Positions 14,901-21,495 of a DNA stretch of 23,296 nt are shown in pieces. Position 1 is the first letter of the stretch. Every line of letters begins with the position of its first letter. The position numbers and the translations under genes were made by a program. The stretch comes from DATKDU01 sp035512595 (lineage in GTDB: Bacteria; Planctomycetota; Planctomycetia; Pirellulales; Pirellulaceae), in contig DATKDU010000027.1 in the NCBI GenBank assembly GCA_035512595.1, positions 1 to 23,296 of the forward strand. Reading direction: 5' to 3'. The notes below the pieces were generated by a model. It was not told the origin of the DNA. It did not search any database and saw only the letters and a list, made by a program, of their open reading frames with translations.

Positions 14901-15451
14901 CGGGGAGCGGCAAGAATCAGCCCACGAAACTGGCGGCTGGAGTGAAATTACGGGGGGGCGTTGCCGACGTGAAGGACGCGCTCGATCGTGAGGAGGGTCT
15001 GAAAGTAAAGGAAGGGAAGGGAGGGTCCCAACTGTCAAAATCGCTCGCCGAGGCAATCGCTCCCCGCGGCGGCCGCAGCAAGGAGGCTGGCAAGGATGAA
15101 ACCATCGCAAAGAATCTTGATTTGAAGCAAAAGCGGGAAAGTCTCGCGACCGAGTCGGGTGGCCGCCCTCTGGTCCTCCCTGGCGCCGCCATTCGGGATT
15201 TTTCTCGCAGCCTTGATGAGTCGGAGAAGTTGGCGGGCGGCTCGCTTTGGCAGCCGCTGCTGATTGCCGACGAGAACGGGGAGGCGGTGATCGAGTTCAC
15301 CATGCCCGACGAGCCGGGGGACTACAACCTGGTCCTCGACGTACACGGCCCGGGACGCATCGGCCAGTTTTGGAAGGTCATTCGCAGCGAGGCGCAGCCG
15401 GCGGCCCAGCCGGCGGCCCAGCCGGCGGCCCAGCCGGCGACGCAGCCGTAG
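11945..15451 (+). CDS. Membrane anti-sigma-like protein with macroglobulin (MG/A2M-like) extracytoplasmic domains
   Basis: 1168 residues. The N-terminal cytoplasmic part (1-60) is helical and anti-sigma-like but has no zinc-binding motif. A membrane helix lies at about 97-117. The periplasmic part then holds an MG2-like domain (about 260-345: NKDWYAPGDVVQWRAYV...GEFRLSSEAKPGHYALSV), a low-complexity Ala/Pro/Gly linker (about 390-500), and a second beta region (505-655) with YAPGQTVRFKVQIT. Two more helices are at 829-850 and 857-880, then a Gly/Pro-rich linker and a C-terminal A2M-type segment, LWQPLLIADENGEAVIEFTM to GPGRIG (1101-1140). I find no cysteine in the whole protein, so the thioester CxEQ of true alpha-2-macroglobulins is absent and the thioester-domain region is missing. 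It ends in an AQPA repeat and a stop codon supplied by a palindromic element, so C-terminal truncation is possible. Likely role: envelope sensor controlling the adjacent sigma factor (inference). Confidence 0.78.
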   Translation: MNEHDQLREQLWDLVYGLTTPEDTAALHARIKSDRAVARMYAEVRLEADLIAEAAKVEDTSIALPQLSPKPERVSAGRAKEDSKSPVSSGSAGWSLHWLGAAAASALAVLMAVGIFWRQEPSQQELASLIKIKASSDTPMIRGLSHQVTIETADAEGKPVSTEVKAQIADAAGTLRYEQDVKTDKKGRGQMPVPGEAIDVGNIMSFYWAEAAFPKQQVAQHTNGAVPEAAVRLDDAEERRELDRKAEPLLEARLLVQPEPVAAKTSFNKDWYAPGDVVQWRAYVLSAFTHQPQPVDSLEVRLVGPDGNSLQPEEVQTHPETGVVTGEFRLSSEAKPGHYALSVQDATRGELQTEGIIAVGRENAELDSFYRQSSRVEVEKLAELRRKESGRFAGAASLGQSAGTAGSSPAPAEQEGRDQNAVKARLPLKAPGGGRAPSGPAPAALAAAPQPEGVAPLANAPANLATEGKSERVPAPVRARSESADARGRLEAQGVAEQGLQFDDAKKHSEPASRAVTFAIPPQVAGKPLLVEARYRNVVVSKMELPAVENEVRQNFTDDARTESLSRSATLSLPPQVDGEIDLYFYDNSTSTPRPVQSKRVPIDPRNDFEIQLAETPEKYAPGQTVRFKVQITERGRAAANVAMGLKVAPTLAMTTADETAAIDGLESSLSREQDGDKADSPSRDKAADALAPRAAGGEEVKNMLRKRSTQLGAERPKVAARAGAEPSEMPPSAGALGAQSATARGLKLDPANELRQEAQPGGEDRFQRFGEGVEFAEAFGNTPAEPLPPAPPTLLASNEDSVQQVLAQREAAQAAQQAQWSWWRARIGRGLLLGGVLLLVLLGVAVYVQRPASARLWMPSLAVAAASFIVGFVWVLGQPRSESQIAAKRDAEVTASEAAPPGSAPAAFGAVDAPDPTDADFGGEAGGMGGFGGGAPTPADRVTTEPGADGRLPDRIRPVDDAPAGSQPAPDAVKKEAVPSDASGSGSGKNQPTKLAAGVKLRGGVADVKDALDREEGLKVKEGKGGSQLSKSLAEAIAPRGGRSKEAGKDETIAKNLDLKQKRESLATESGGRPLVLPGAAIRDFSRSLDESEKLAGGSLWQPLLIADENGEAVIEFTMPDEPGDYNLVLDVHGPGRIGQFWKVIRSEAQPAAQPAAQPAAQPATQP
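15389..15448 (+). repeat. 12-bp tandem repeat encoding a (AQPA)n tail
   Basis: Five 12-bp units run in frame. The middle three (15401-15412, 15413-15424, 15425-15436) are identical GCGGCCCAGCCG; the outer two differ by two or three bases. They encode the repetitive AQPA tail of the A2M-like protein and run directly into the palindromic element at 15447. Confidence 0.85.
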
Positions 15452-15509
15452 GACAGGTTTTCAACCTGTCCAAAAAGTCGCGCCGGACAGGTTGGAAACC
15501 TGTCCTACG
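15447..15509. repeat. REPIN-like palindromic element, family A, copy 2, providing stop codons to two convergent genes
   Basis: 63 bp. Left arm 15447-15471 (GTAG at 15448-15451, stem GGACAGGTT, loop TTC, AACCTGTCC), a 13-base spacer, and right arm 15485-15509 (GGACAGGTT, loop GGA, AACCTGTCC, CTAC). The arms are inverted copies with one mismatch. The TAG in the left end (15449-15451) is the stop of the plus-strand A2M-like gene. The CTA in the right end (15505-15507) is the TAG stop of the minus-strand DUF1501 gene. It can fold as two small hairpins or one long one and may act as a two-way terminator, though it has no T-tract. Confidence 0.9.
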
Positions 15510-16932
15510 CCAGGATCCTCGCGATCACTTCTCCGTGGACGTTCGTCAGCCGCCGCTGAATGCCGTTGTGGTAGTAGGTCAGCCGCGTGTGATCGATGCC
15601 TAAGAGGTGCAGCACGGTGGCGTGGAAATCGTGCCAGGTGGCCCGGTGTTCGACCGCTTTCCAGCCGACGTCGTCGGTCGCGCCGTGGGCGATCCCGTGC
15701 TTCAGGCCGGCCCCCGCCATCCAGACCGAGAAGCCGTACTGGTTGTGGTCGCGGCCGGTGCCGACGACGTCGGCCGCCGACTGCGTGAACGGGGTGCGGC
15801 CGAACTCGGTGGTGAACAGGACCAGCGTGTCGTCGAGCAGTCCCCGCTGCCGCAGGTCCTTGATCAGCCCGGCCACAGGCAGATCGATGAGTGCCGCCTC
15901 GCGGGTGTGGTTTTCCTTGACGTCCTCGTGGCCGTCCCAGTTGATCCGCGGCGAGCCGAACGAGCCGCCGGAAAAGAGCTGGACGAAGCGGACCCCTTGC
16001 TCGATCAGCCGCCGCGCCAGCAAACAGTTCTTGCCGAAGTCCCGCGTTTGCGGCTGATCCAGGCCGTACAGCGACTCCGTCGCCGCTGTCTCACCCGACA
16101 GATCCGTGACCCGCGGCACCGCGAGCTGCATCTTGGCCGCCAGTTCGTACGCCTTGATCCGCGCGACCAGCTCCGCTTCCTGGCCGCTGGCGGCCAGATC
16201 GAGCCGGTTTAGCGCCGCCTGGAGCGAGCGGCTGGCCCCTTCGCTTCCCGCGGCAATCTGGCGGGCCGGGAACAGGTCGGCAACCGCCGGCCCTTTGCTG
16301 GCAAATGGCACCCCCTGGTGCTGAGCCGGCAGAAAGCCGCTGGTCCAGTTGGTCGTGCCACCGGCGGGCAGTCCGCGGGCGTCGGGGAGGACGACGAATG
16401 CCGGCAGCTCGTCGGTCTCGTTCCCCAGGCCGTAGGAGAGCCAGCTTCCGAGCATCGGAAAGCCGTTGAGCCGGAAGCCGGAGTTTTCTTGCAAGGTCGC
16501 CGGCGTGTGGCTCGACGATTCGGCGACCATCGAGCGGATGATCGTCAGCTCGTCGGCAACCGTGGCGATGTGCGGAAAGAGCTCGCTGATCCACAGGCCG
16601 CTTTGGCCGCGCTGCTGAAATTCCCAGTCGTTTTTGCGGAGCAGTCCGACCTGGCCGAAGAAGACGTCGGGCTTCTCGTCGCCTCCCAGCGGCTGGCCGT
16701 GGAATTTGGCGAGGTCCGGTTTGTAGTCGAACGTGTCGATCTGGCTGAATGCGCCGCAGAGGCAGATCTGGATGACTTGTTTGGCCTTCGCTGCGTGATG
16801 CGGCGGCGGATCGCCGGCCTCGGGAGCGATTGGCGTTGCCGCACGAGCGATCCGGTCGCTGCCCAGCAGCGACAAGAGGGCGGTTGCCCCGATCCCCCGC
16901 GATGCAAACGACAAGAAGCTTCGGCGGTGCAT
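15505..16932 (-). CDS. DUF1501 (sulfatase-like) exported protein
   Basis: A 475-residue protein with a Tat-type signal peptide: HRRSFLSFASRGIG with the twin Arg at 3-4, hydrophobic core to about 24 and a probable cleavage site after IARA (31). DUF1501 landmarks: QICLCGAFSQIDTFDYKP (54-72), RSMVAESSSH (133-142), NWDGHEDVKENH (331-342), TTEFGRTP (374-381), GRDHNQYGFSVWMAG (393-407) and HDFHATVLHLLGIDHTRLTY (434-453). The fold belongs to the alkaline-phosphatase/sulfatase-like group, but the formylglycine motif CxPxR of sulfatases is absent. It is normally encoded directly after a PSCyt1/DUF1549/DUF1553 protein, as here, and both probably act together in the periplasm on an unknown substrate, perhaps polysaccharide. 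The ATG at 16932 is 7 bases from a palindromic repeat and has no RBS. Full length for the family. Confidence 0.93.
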   Translation of the reverse strand: MHRRSFLSFASRGIGATALLSLLGSDRIARAATPIAPEAGDPPPHHAAKAKQVIQICLCGAFSQIDTFDYKPDLAKFHGQPLGGDEKPDVFFGQVGLLRKNDWEFQQRGQSGLWISELFPHIATVADELTIIRSMVAESSSHTPATLQENSGFRLNGFPMLGSWLSYGLGNETDELPAFVVLPDARGLPAGGTTNWTSGFLPAQHQGVPFASKGPAVADLFPARQIAAGSEGASRSLQAALNRLDLAASGQEAELVARIKAYELAAKMQLAVPRVTDLSGETAATESLYGLDQPQTRDFGKNCLLARRLIEQGVRFVQLFSGGSFGSPRINWDGHEDVKENHTREAALIDLPVAGLIKDLRQRGLLDDTLVLFTTEFGRTPFTQSAADVVGTGRDHNQYGFSVWMAGAGLKHGIAHGATDDVGWKAVEHRATWHDFHATVLHLLGIDHTRLTYYHNGIQRRLTNVHGEVIARILA

Positions 16933-16939
16933 TGTTCTT

Positions 16940-17016
16940 GTAGAACGGAATTCATTCCGTTCTGGTGGTATCTTCGTGGTTCACTGGAATCTGGAACGGA
17001 ATCAATTCCGTTCTAC
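16940..17016. repeat. REPIN-like palindromic element, family B, in the DUF1553-DUF1501 junction
   Basis: 77 bp. Left unit: GTAG (16940-16943), stem GAACGGAA (16943-16950), loop TTCA, TTCCGTTC (16955-16962). Middle 29 bases. Right unit: GAACGGAA (16994-17001), loop TCAA, TTCCGTTC (17006-17013), then TAC (17014-17016). The outer ends are GTAG and CTAC as in family A, but the stem sequence is unrelated. It occupies nearly all of the 87 bases between the two genes, so it forms the intercistronic RNA and the leader of DUF1501. Confidence 0.85.
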
Positions 17017-17019
17017 TAC

Positions 17020-20013
17020 CTAGCGCACATAAAGGAACCCATTGCTGTTGAAGAGCGCCCGGCAGAGCGGCGCCAGTCCATGCTCTTCGACCACACCCCG
17101 GCTGGCAGTCAGTTCCTCGCCAGTGGGCACGCGGCCATACGCCAGGACAAACGCCCGCTCGATCTGGCCTTCCGAGTTCTGCGGCACTTCCTTTGCCAGC
17201 CGCTCGGCAAAGGCATCGGACAATCGCAGCGTGAACGAGTTGTTGAACAGCGACAGCGCCTGCAGCGGTGTCGTGGTGCTCCCGCGATTGGGCGTGGTTG
17301 TCGATGGATCGGGGCAGTCGAATGTGTCCAGGAGCGGATTCCTTCCGCCGCGAGCCCACATCCGGTAGATGGTGCGGCGATGGAACTCCGGGCCGACCGG
17401 ATCCTGCGGCTCGTAAAACTGCGAGCCCTTGTACATGTACGGCCGGAAATCCTGGAAGCTTGGCCCGCCGACGGCCGGGTTGAGTTGACCGCTGACTGCC
17501 AGCATCGCGTCGCGCACCGCTTCGGCCTCCATCCTCCGCGGCGCGTACCGCCACAGGAGCGTGTTGTCCCGATCGACTGCCAGACACTCTTCCCGCGGCA
17601 ATGAAGTCTGCCGGTAGGTCTCCGACAGAACGATCAGCCGGTGCAGCTCCTTGAGGCGGAAGCCGCGATCGACCAGCTCGCAGGCCAGCCAGTCGAGCAG
17701 CTCGCGATGGACGGGGACGCCGCCATTGAAACCGAGGTCGTTGGGGGTCTCGACAATGCCGCGGCCGAAGTGATAGTGCCACAGCCGGTTGACGATCGTG
17801 CGGGCAAAGAGCGGGTTGTCCCGGCTCGTGATCCACTCGGCCAGCTTCTTTCGCCGCTCCGCCTCCGCTGCGTCGGGCGGCAAGCCGAAGCTGCTGGCGG
17901 TTGTTTTGAGTGCCGCCAAGCCAGCCGGCGAAACGACCTCCGCCCTTTGTTGCGGATTGCCCCGCACGAGCAGATGCGACACCGGCGGCTTTTGCGGAGT
18001 GACGGCGAAGACTTTGGCGTTCTTCAGACGGGCGATCTTCTCGGTGACAGCCGCCAGTTCGCGTTGCAAGCGACCTCGTCGCTCGGCCTCGGACGCCGAC
18101 AGCCGCTGCGCGAAAACTTCGTCGCTGATGAAGTTTGAGATCGCTCCCGCCGACGCGGCCACTTCCTCGGGCGACAAAGCCCGGTCGTAGAGATTCGCCC
18201 GCTCGATGGACCCCGCGAGATGCTTGTTCCCGCCGGCCGGGTAGTGGCGAATGCCGAAGATGACTTGTGATTCCCCCTTCTTGAAGAGCTGTGGGCCACT
18301 GCTCTTGTAGGGGTTGCCGTAGGGGACGCCATCGCGATAGCCGCTGATCGTACCGTCGGCGGCATAAACCATGGCGACATGGACGGCGCGGCTGACGGCC
18401 TCGGTTTCTTCCGGCCCTTCAAACGCCTGCGTCCGCTGGAAGAAGTTGCTGCCCGCTAACCACTGCCGTGGATCTCTCTCGCCGAAAACAATGGCGTCGA
18501 AGACGCCTCCCCCTTGTGACTGAATCCCGATGACGCCGCCGCCGCGCTGGTCGAGGTTGGCGAGCGTGACCCACGCTTCGAGGGTCTTCTCTTTAATGTC
18601 GCGGTCGATGAGGGACGTGGCCGCAAACGGCCGCGGGCCATCAAGCGTCAGCGCCCCATCCTTGAGTTCAGCCCCTTCGCGCAGCTTGCCGTGCAATCGG
18701 CCGTGCTGGTCGTTGAGATCCACGTCGAAGTTCCAACTCGCCAGCGGCACCGGCGGCTTGGCTCCACCTTTGACCGCGGACTCGCGCTCTTTGAGAACGG
18801 CCTCGCGCACCGGCTTCTCCAGCGCGGCCAGTTCCCCGGCTAGCCGGCACTGGCTCTCTTCAAGCTCCGGCGGCAATCGCGACGGCGGAATCGGCCGGTC
18901 GCCGCGCTTCACGCCGGCCAGTGCCGAAGCGAGCTGGTAATACTCGACTTGCCGCACCGGATCGAACTTGTGGTCGTGGCAGCGGGCGCAGTGGATGGTC
19001 AGGCCGAGAAACGTCTGGCTGACCGTGCCGACAATGTCTTCCAACTCGTCCTGCCGCATGATGGCCTGCATGATCTCCCCCTTGGGGAGCAAGCTGTCGT
19101 GCGCTCCAGCGACGAGGAATCCTGTGGCAATCACACCCTGCTCGTCGCTGGCGAGCACATCACCGGCAATCTGCATCCGGGCGAATTCGTCGTAGGGCAG
19201 ATCGCGGTTGAGTGCGTCGATGATCCAGTCGCGATACCGCCAGGCATTGGGGCGCATCCGGTCGTACTCAAAGCCGTCGCTCTCGCCGAAGTGAGCCACG
19301 TCGAGCCAGTGGCGAGCCCAACGTTCGCCATAGTGCGGCGAATCGAGCAGCCGCCGAACGACCTTCTCATACGCCAGCAGCGACTCGTCGGCCAGGAATG
19401 CCGCGGTTTCTTCCGGCGTCGGCGGCAGTCCGGTGAGATCGAACGTCACCCGCCGGATCAGCGTCCGCTTGTCGGCAGGGGGAGAAAGAGACAGCCCTTT
19501 CTCTTCAAGTTTCGCCCGCACAATCGCATCGATGGCGTGCTGGCTCCTGGCCCCTGGCTCGTGCTCGCTGATACCTGGCACTTCCGGCCGCAACAGCCGC
19601 TGGAGCGACCACCAGTCGTATCCTCCGCGGGCCGCAGTCGTGAACCGGTACGGATCGATGGGGCTCGTCCCCCACTTTGCCCCGCTCGCGATCCACGCCT
19701 TGAGGATTTCCCGCTCCTTGTCCGGCAATGGCTTCTTCGGCGGCATTTCCTCGGCGTGAACTCGCAGCCACAAAAAGCTCTCATCCGGCTTCCCAGAGAC
19801 TAATACCGCGCCACTGTCGCCCCCTGCTGTCACCGACTCGACGCGGCTCAGATCGAGTCCCCCTTTTTTGTCGGCCTCGTTGTGGCAATCCAGGCATCGC
19901 GCCGCCAGGATCGGCGCTACGTCGCGATCGAAGTCGGAAGTTTCTGCCGCTGCGGTCAGCCCCAACAGGCTGATCGACCACAGGCCGATGCTGGCAGTCC
20001 AGGGTATCTTCAT
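17020..20013 (-). CDS. PSCyt1-DUF1549-LamG-DUF1553 exported cytochrome-like protein
   Basis: 997 residues. Signal peptide 1-23 (MKIPWTASIGLWSISLLGLTAAA). The PSCyt1 haem domain carries CLDCH at 40-44 and a likely axial Met in EEMPPKKPL (Met90). DUF1549 spans about 150-370 (RTLIRRVTFDLTGLPPTPEE; a second haem-type motif CARCH at 342-346 in HCARCHDHKFDP). A concanavalin-like LamG domain lies at about 425-615 (LASWNFDVDLND...LEAWVTL...ERANLYDRALSPEEV), then a coiled linker (640-665) and DUF1553 at about 700-985 (NPLFARTIVNRLWHYHFGRG, RRMEAEAVRDAML, TPNRGSTTTPLQALSLFNN). Planctomycetes hold many such proteins beside DUF1501 genes; a periplasmic redox or carbohydrate role is assumed but not proven. 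The frame is open far upstream, but only ATG 20013 gives a signal peptide and leaves the divergent exonuclease gene free. Confidence 0.92.
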   Translation of the reverse strand: MKIPWTASIGLWSISLLGLTAAAETSDFDRDVAPILAARCLDCHNEADKKGGLDLSRVESVTAGGDSGAVLVSGKPDESFLWLRVHAEEMPPKKPLPDKEREILKAWIASGAKWGTSPIDPYRFTTAARGGYDWWSLQRLLRPEVPGISEHEPGARSQHAIDAIVRAKLEEKGLSLSPPADKRTLIRRVTFDLTGLPPTPEETAAFLADESLLAYEKVVRRLLDSPHYGERWARHWLDVAHFGESDGFEYDRMRPNAWRYRDWIIDALNRDLPYDEFARMQIAGDVLASDEQGVIATGFLVAGAHDSLLPKGEIMQAIMRQDELEDIVGTVSQTFLGLTIHCARCHDHKFDPVRQVEYYQLASALAGVKRGDRPIPPSRLPPELEESQCRLAGELAALEKPVREAVLKERESAVKGGAKPPVPLASWNFDVDLNDQHGRLHGKLREGAELKDGALTLDGPRPFAATSLIDRDIKEKTLEAWVTLANLDQRGGGVIGIQSQGGGVFDAIVFGERDPRQWLAGSNFFQRTQAFEGPEETEAVSRAVHVAMVYAADGTISGYRDGVPYGNPYKSSGPQLFKKGESQVIFGIRHYPAGGNKHLAGSIERANLYDRALSPEEVAASAGAISNFISDEVFAQRLSASEAERRGRLQRELAAVTEKIARLKNAKVFAVTPQKPPVSHLLVRGNPQQRAEVVSPAGLAALKTTASSFGLPPDAAEAERRKKLAEWITSRDNPLFARTIVNRLWHYHFGRGIVETPNDLGFNGGVPVHRELLDWLACELVDRGFRLKELHRLIVLSETYRQTSLPREECLAVDRDNTLLWRYAPRRMEAEAVRDAMLAVSGQLNPAVGGPSFQDFRPYMYKGSQFYEPQDPVGPEFHRRTIYRMWARGGRNPLLDTFDCPDPSTTTPNRGSTTTPLQALSLFNNSFTLRLSDAFAERLAKEVPQNSEGQIERAFVLAYGRVPTGEELTASRGVVEEHGLAPLCRALFNSNGFLYVR

Positions 20014-20102
20014 TCCAGCAGCACTCCGAGTGCGGTTACGGTGGCAGTGCCCATCATAACGGGTATGGCGGACGTGCGGTGCGGCCGAACTCCCGTGGCA
20101 TG

Positions 20103-20185
20103 ACCAAGGGGTCGGGAGTCGATTTCGGCCGACGACTTTCCAATGATGAAGCGGATTGGCCCGAAACGACTCCCGACCCCTTGGT
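20103..20185. repeat. 83-bp palindromic element in a divergent intergenic region
   Basis: Left arm 20103-20130 begins ACCAAGGGGTCGGGAGTCG. Right arm 20158-20185 is its inverse (ends CCGACCCCTTGGT). The outer 19 bases are perfectly inverted and the inner bases differ by a small shift (GATTTCGGCC against GGCCCGAAAC). A 27-base unique centre separates the arms. It lies between the starts of the DUF1549 gene (20013) and the exonuclease (20287). It has no GTAG/CTAC ends. The same gap also carries GCACTC-C-GAGTGC (20021-20033) just upstream of the DUF1549 start. Confidence 0.88.
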
Positions 20186-20286
20186 CCCTGCCGCAGGATA
20201 TGGGCCGCACGCACCGGGGCGCACTCGCGAGCGAGTTGTCCACAGTGCCCTTTCCACTTGCGGCGCAAGTTGACCACAATGGCCGC

Positions 20287-21249
20287 ATGTTCCACTACGA
20301 CGGCGGCCTGAAGATCACCCGCATCGACCTGGGAGTCGATCTGCGCCGCCGCCAGCCGCGGGGATTCATCTCCCACGCCCACAGCGATCACATGGCGGCG
20401 CACGAGCTGGCCTTCTGCACCCCCGCCACCGCGGCCCTCTATCAGCACCGCTACGGCACTCGCCAGACAAAACTGCTGCCCTATGGCCAACGGCTGGATT
20501 GGAATGGGGCAACGCTCTCCACGTGGCCAGCGGGGCACATCTTTGGTTCGGCCATGCTGCTGATCGAAGAGGGGCATCAATCGCTGCTCTACACGGGCGA
20601 TTTCAAGCTGTCGGATTCTTCCACCGCCGGCATCGCCCAGCCTCCGAAGGCCCGCACGCTCGTGATGGAGAGCACGTTTGGCGATCCGGCGTACCGCCTG
20701 CCGCCGCGTGAGGAGGTTATTGCGCAGCTCGTGTCGATCGTCGAGCTGCTCCTCAATGACGGCCGCACGCCCGTGATCCGCGCCTACACTCTCGGCAAGT
20801 CGCAGGAGGTGACGAAAATCCTCACCGACCGCGGCATTGGGGTCCAGCAGCACCCGCTGGTATATGCGGTCAGTAAGGTCTATGAGGCGGCTGGGTGCAA
20901 TCTTGGCCCGTATGAAGAGTACCTGGGCCAGCCGAAGGAGGGTCATGTCGTCATCGCTCCGCCGCGGACGCAGCGCATCGCTCCACTGCGGGGCCTCAAG
21001 CGGCCGGCGACGATTGCCGTCACCGGCTGGGCCATCGGGCCGCGAGCCCACTATCGGCTGGGCGTCGATTACGCAGTGCCGCTCTCCGACCACGCCGACT
21101 ACGACGAGCTGATTGAGTGCATTGAGCGGGTCGAGCCGGAGATTATCTACTGCACGCACGGACCGGAGAGTTTCGTCGATCGGCTCGTGGCCCTCGGCCA
21201 CAACGCCTATCCGCTGACCGCCGGAAGGCAACTCAAGCTGTTTTCGTAA
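20287..21249 (+). CDS. MBL-fold SNM1/ligase-associated-type DNA exonuclease
   Basis: A 320-residue metallo-beta-lactamase/beta-CASP protein. Motifs: the metal-binding HAHSDH (30-35), PAGHIFGSAM with H84, YTGDFKLSD with D105, MESTFGDP (127-134), and C-terminal LSDHADYDEL and YCTHGP, giving the remaining histidines. The composition matches the bacterial exonuclease family often found with an ATP-dependent DNA ligase and an Lhr-type helicase, which process DNA ends during repair. Those partners are not in this window, so the repair role is inferred from the family alone. ATG 20287 starts MFHYDGGLKITRIDLGVDL, the normal N-terminus. Starts further upstream run through the palindrome at 20103-20185 and are rejected. 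A small hairpin CTTGC-GGC-GCAAG and TTGACC lie within 35 bases upstream. Confidence 0.88.
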   Translation: MFHYDGGLKITRIDLGVDLRRRQPRGFISHAHSDHMAAHELAFCTPATAALYQHRYGTRQTKLLPYGQRLDWNGATLSTWPAGHIFGSAMLLIEEGHQSLLYTGDFKLSDSSTAGIAQPPKARTLVMESTFGDPAYRLPPREEVIAQLVSIVELLLNDGRTPVIRAYTLGKSQEVTKILTDRGIGVQQHPLVYAVSKVYEAAGCNLGPYEEYLGQPKEGHVVIAPPRTQRIAPLRGLKRPATIAVTGWAIGPRAHYRLGVDYAVPLSDHADYDELIECIERVEPEIIYCTHGPESFVDRLVALGHNAYPLTAGRQLKLFS

Positions 21250-21253
21250 TCCC

Positions 21254-21291
21254 GTAGGGCGGCGTCAAGCTCGCCTCGGCCAGCGCCGCCC
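21254..21291. repeat. GTAG-headed hairpin after the exonuclease gene
   Basis: GTAG (21254-21257) leading into GGGCGGCG (21257-21264), a 19-base loop, CGCCGCCC (21284-21291). It begins five bases after the TAA stop (21247-21249). It could work as a transcription terminator, though there is no T-tract, or be another REP-like unit. The rest of the gap to 21420 shows nothing I can support. Confidence 0.55.
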
Positions 21292-21420
21292 CGCCGGAAT
21301 CGTCACGATCCCTGCACGCCGCCAGACGAGGCGGATGGAGCATGCCAAGCAATCGCCCCGGCGAGCGAATGACCTCCATCCGCCGCCGGTGGCAGGCGGC
21401 ATGCCGGGCGTAAAGTCGTT

Positions 21421-21449
21421 TTGACGCTCGCCCGCAATCGCGATACGAT
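21421..21449 (+). promoter_or_regulatory. Sigma-70-type promoter of the amino-acid ABC transporter
   Basis: TTGACG (21421-21426), 17-base spacer, TACGAT (21444-21449). Matches to the housekeeping consensus are 5 of 6 and 4 of 6 with ideal spacing. Transcription would begin near 21456, about 40 bases before the ATG at 21496. This argues against the alternative TTG start at 21421, which coincides with the -35. Confidence 0.6.
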
Positions 21450-21495
21450 GCACAGCGTCGGGCGTGATGATTTAGGTCGCTCAGGAGTTTCTCGC

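Noticed and set aside
15389..15448. The 12-bp repeats as a CRISPR-like array
   Set aside because: Units are contiguous with no spacers and encode an AQPA tail in frame.
20143..20286. Upstream extension of the exonuclease reading frame
   Set aside because: It is read from the palindromic element and does not match the family N-terminus MFHYDGGLKITRI.
20014..21231. Long minus-strand extension of the DUF1549/DUF1553 frame
   Set aside because: It is antisense to the exonuclease; the signal peptide begins at 20013.
21421..21495. Earlier start of the ABC transporter fusion
   Set aside because: The TTG coincides with a good -35 box, the extra residues precede the signal peptide, and AGGAG is placed for ATG 21496.
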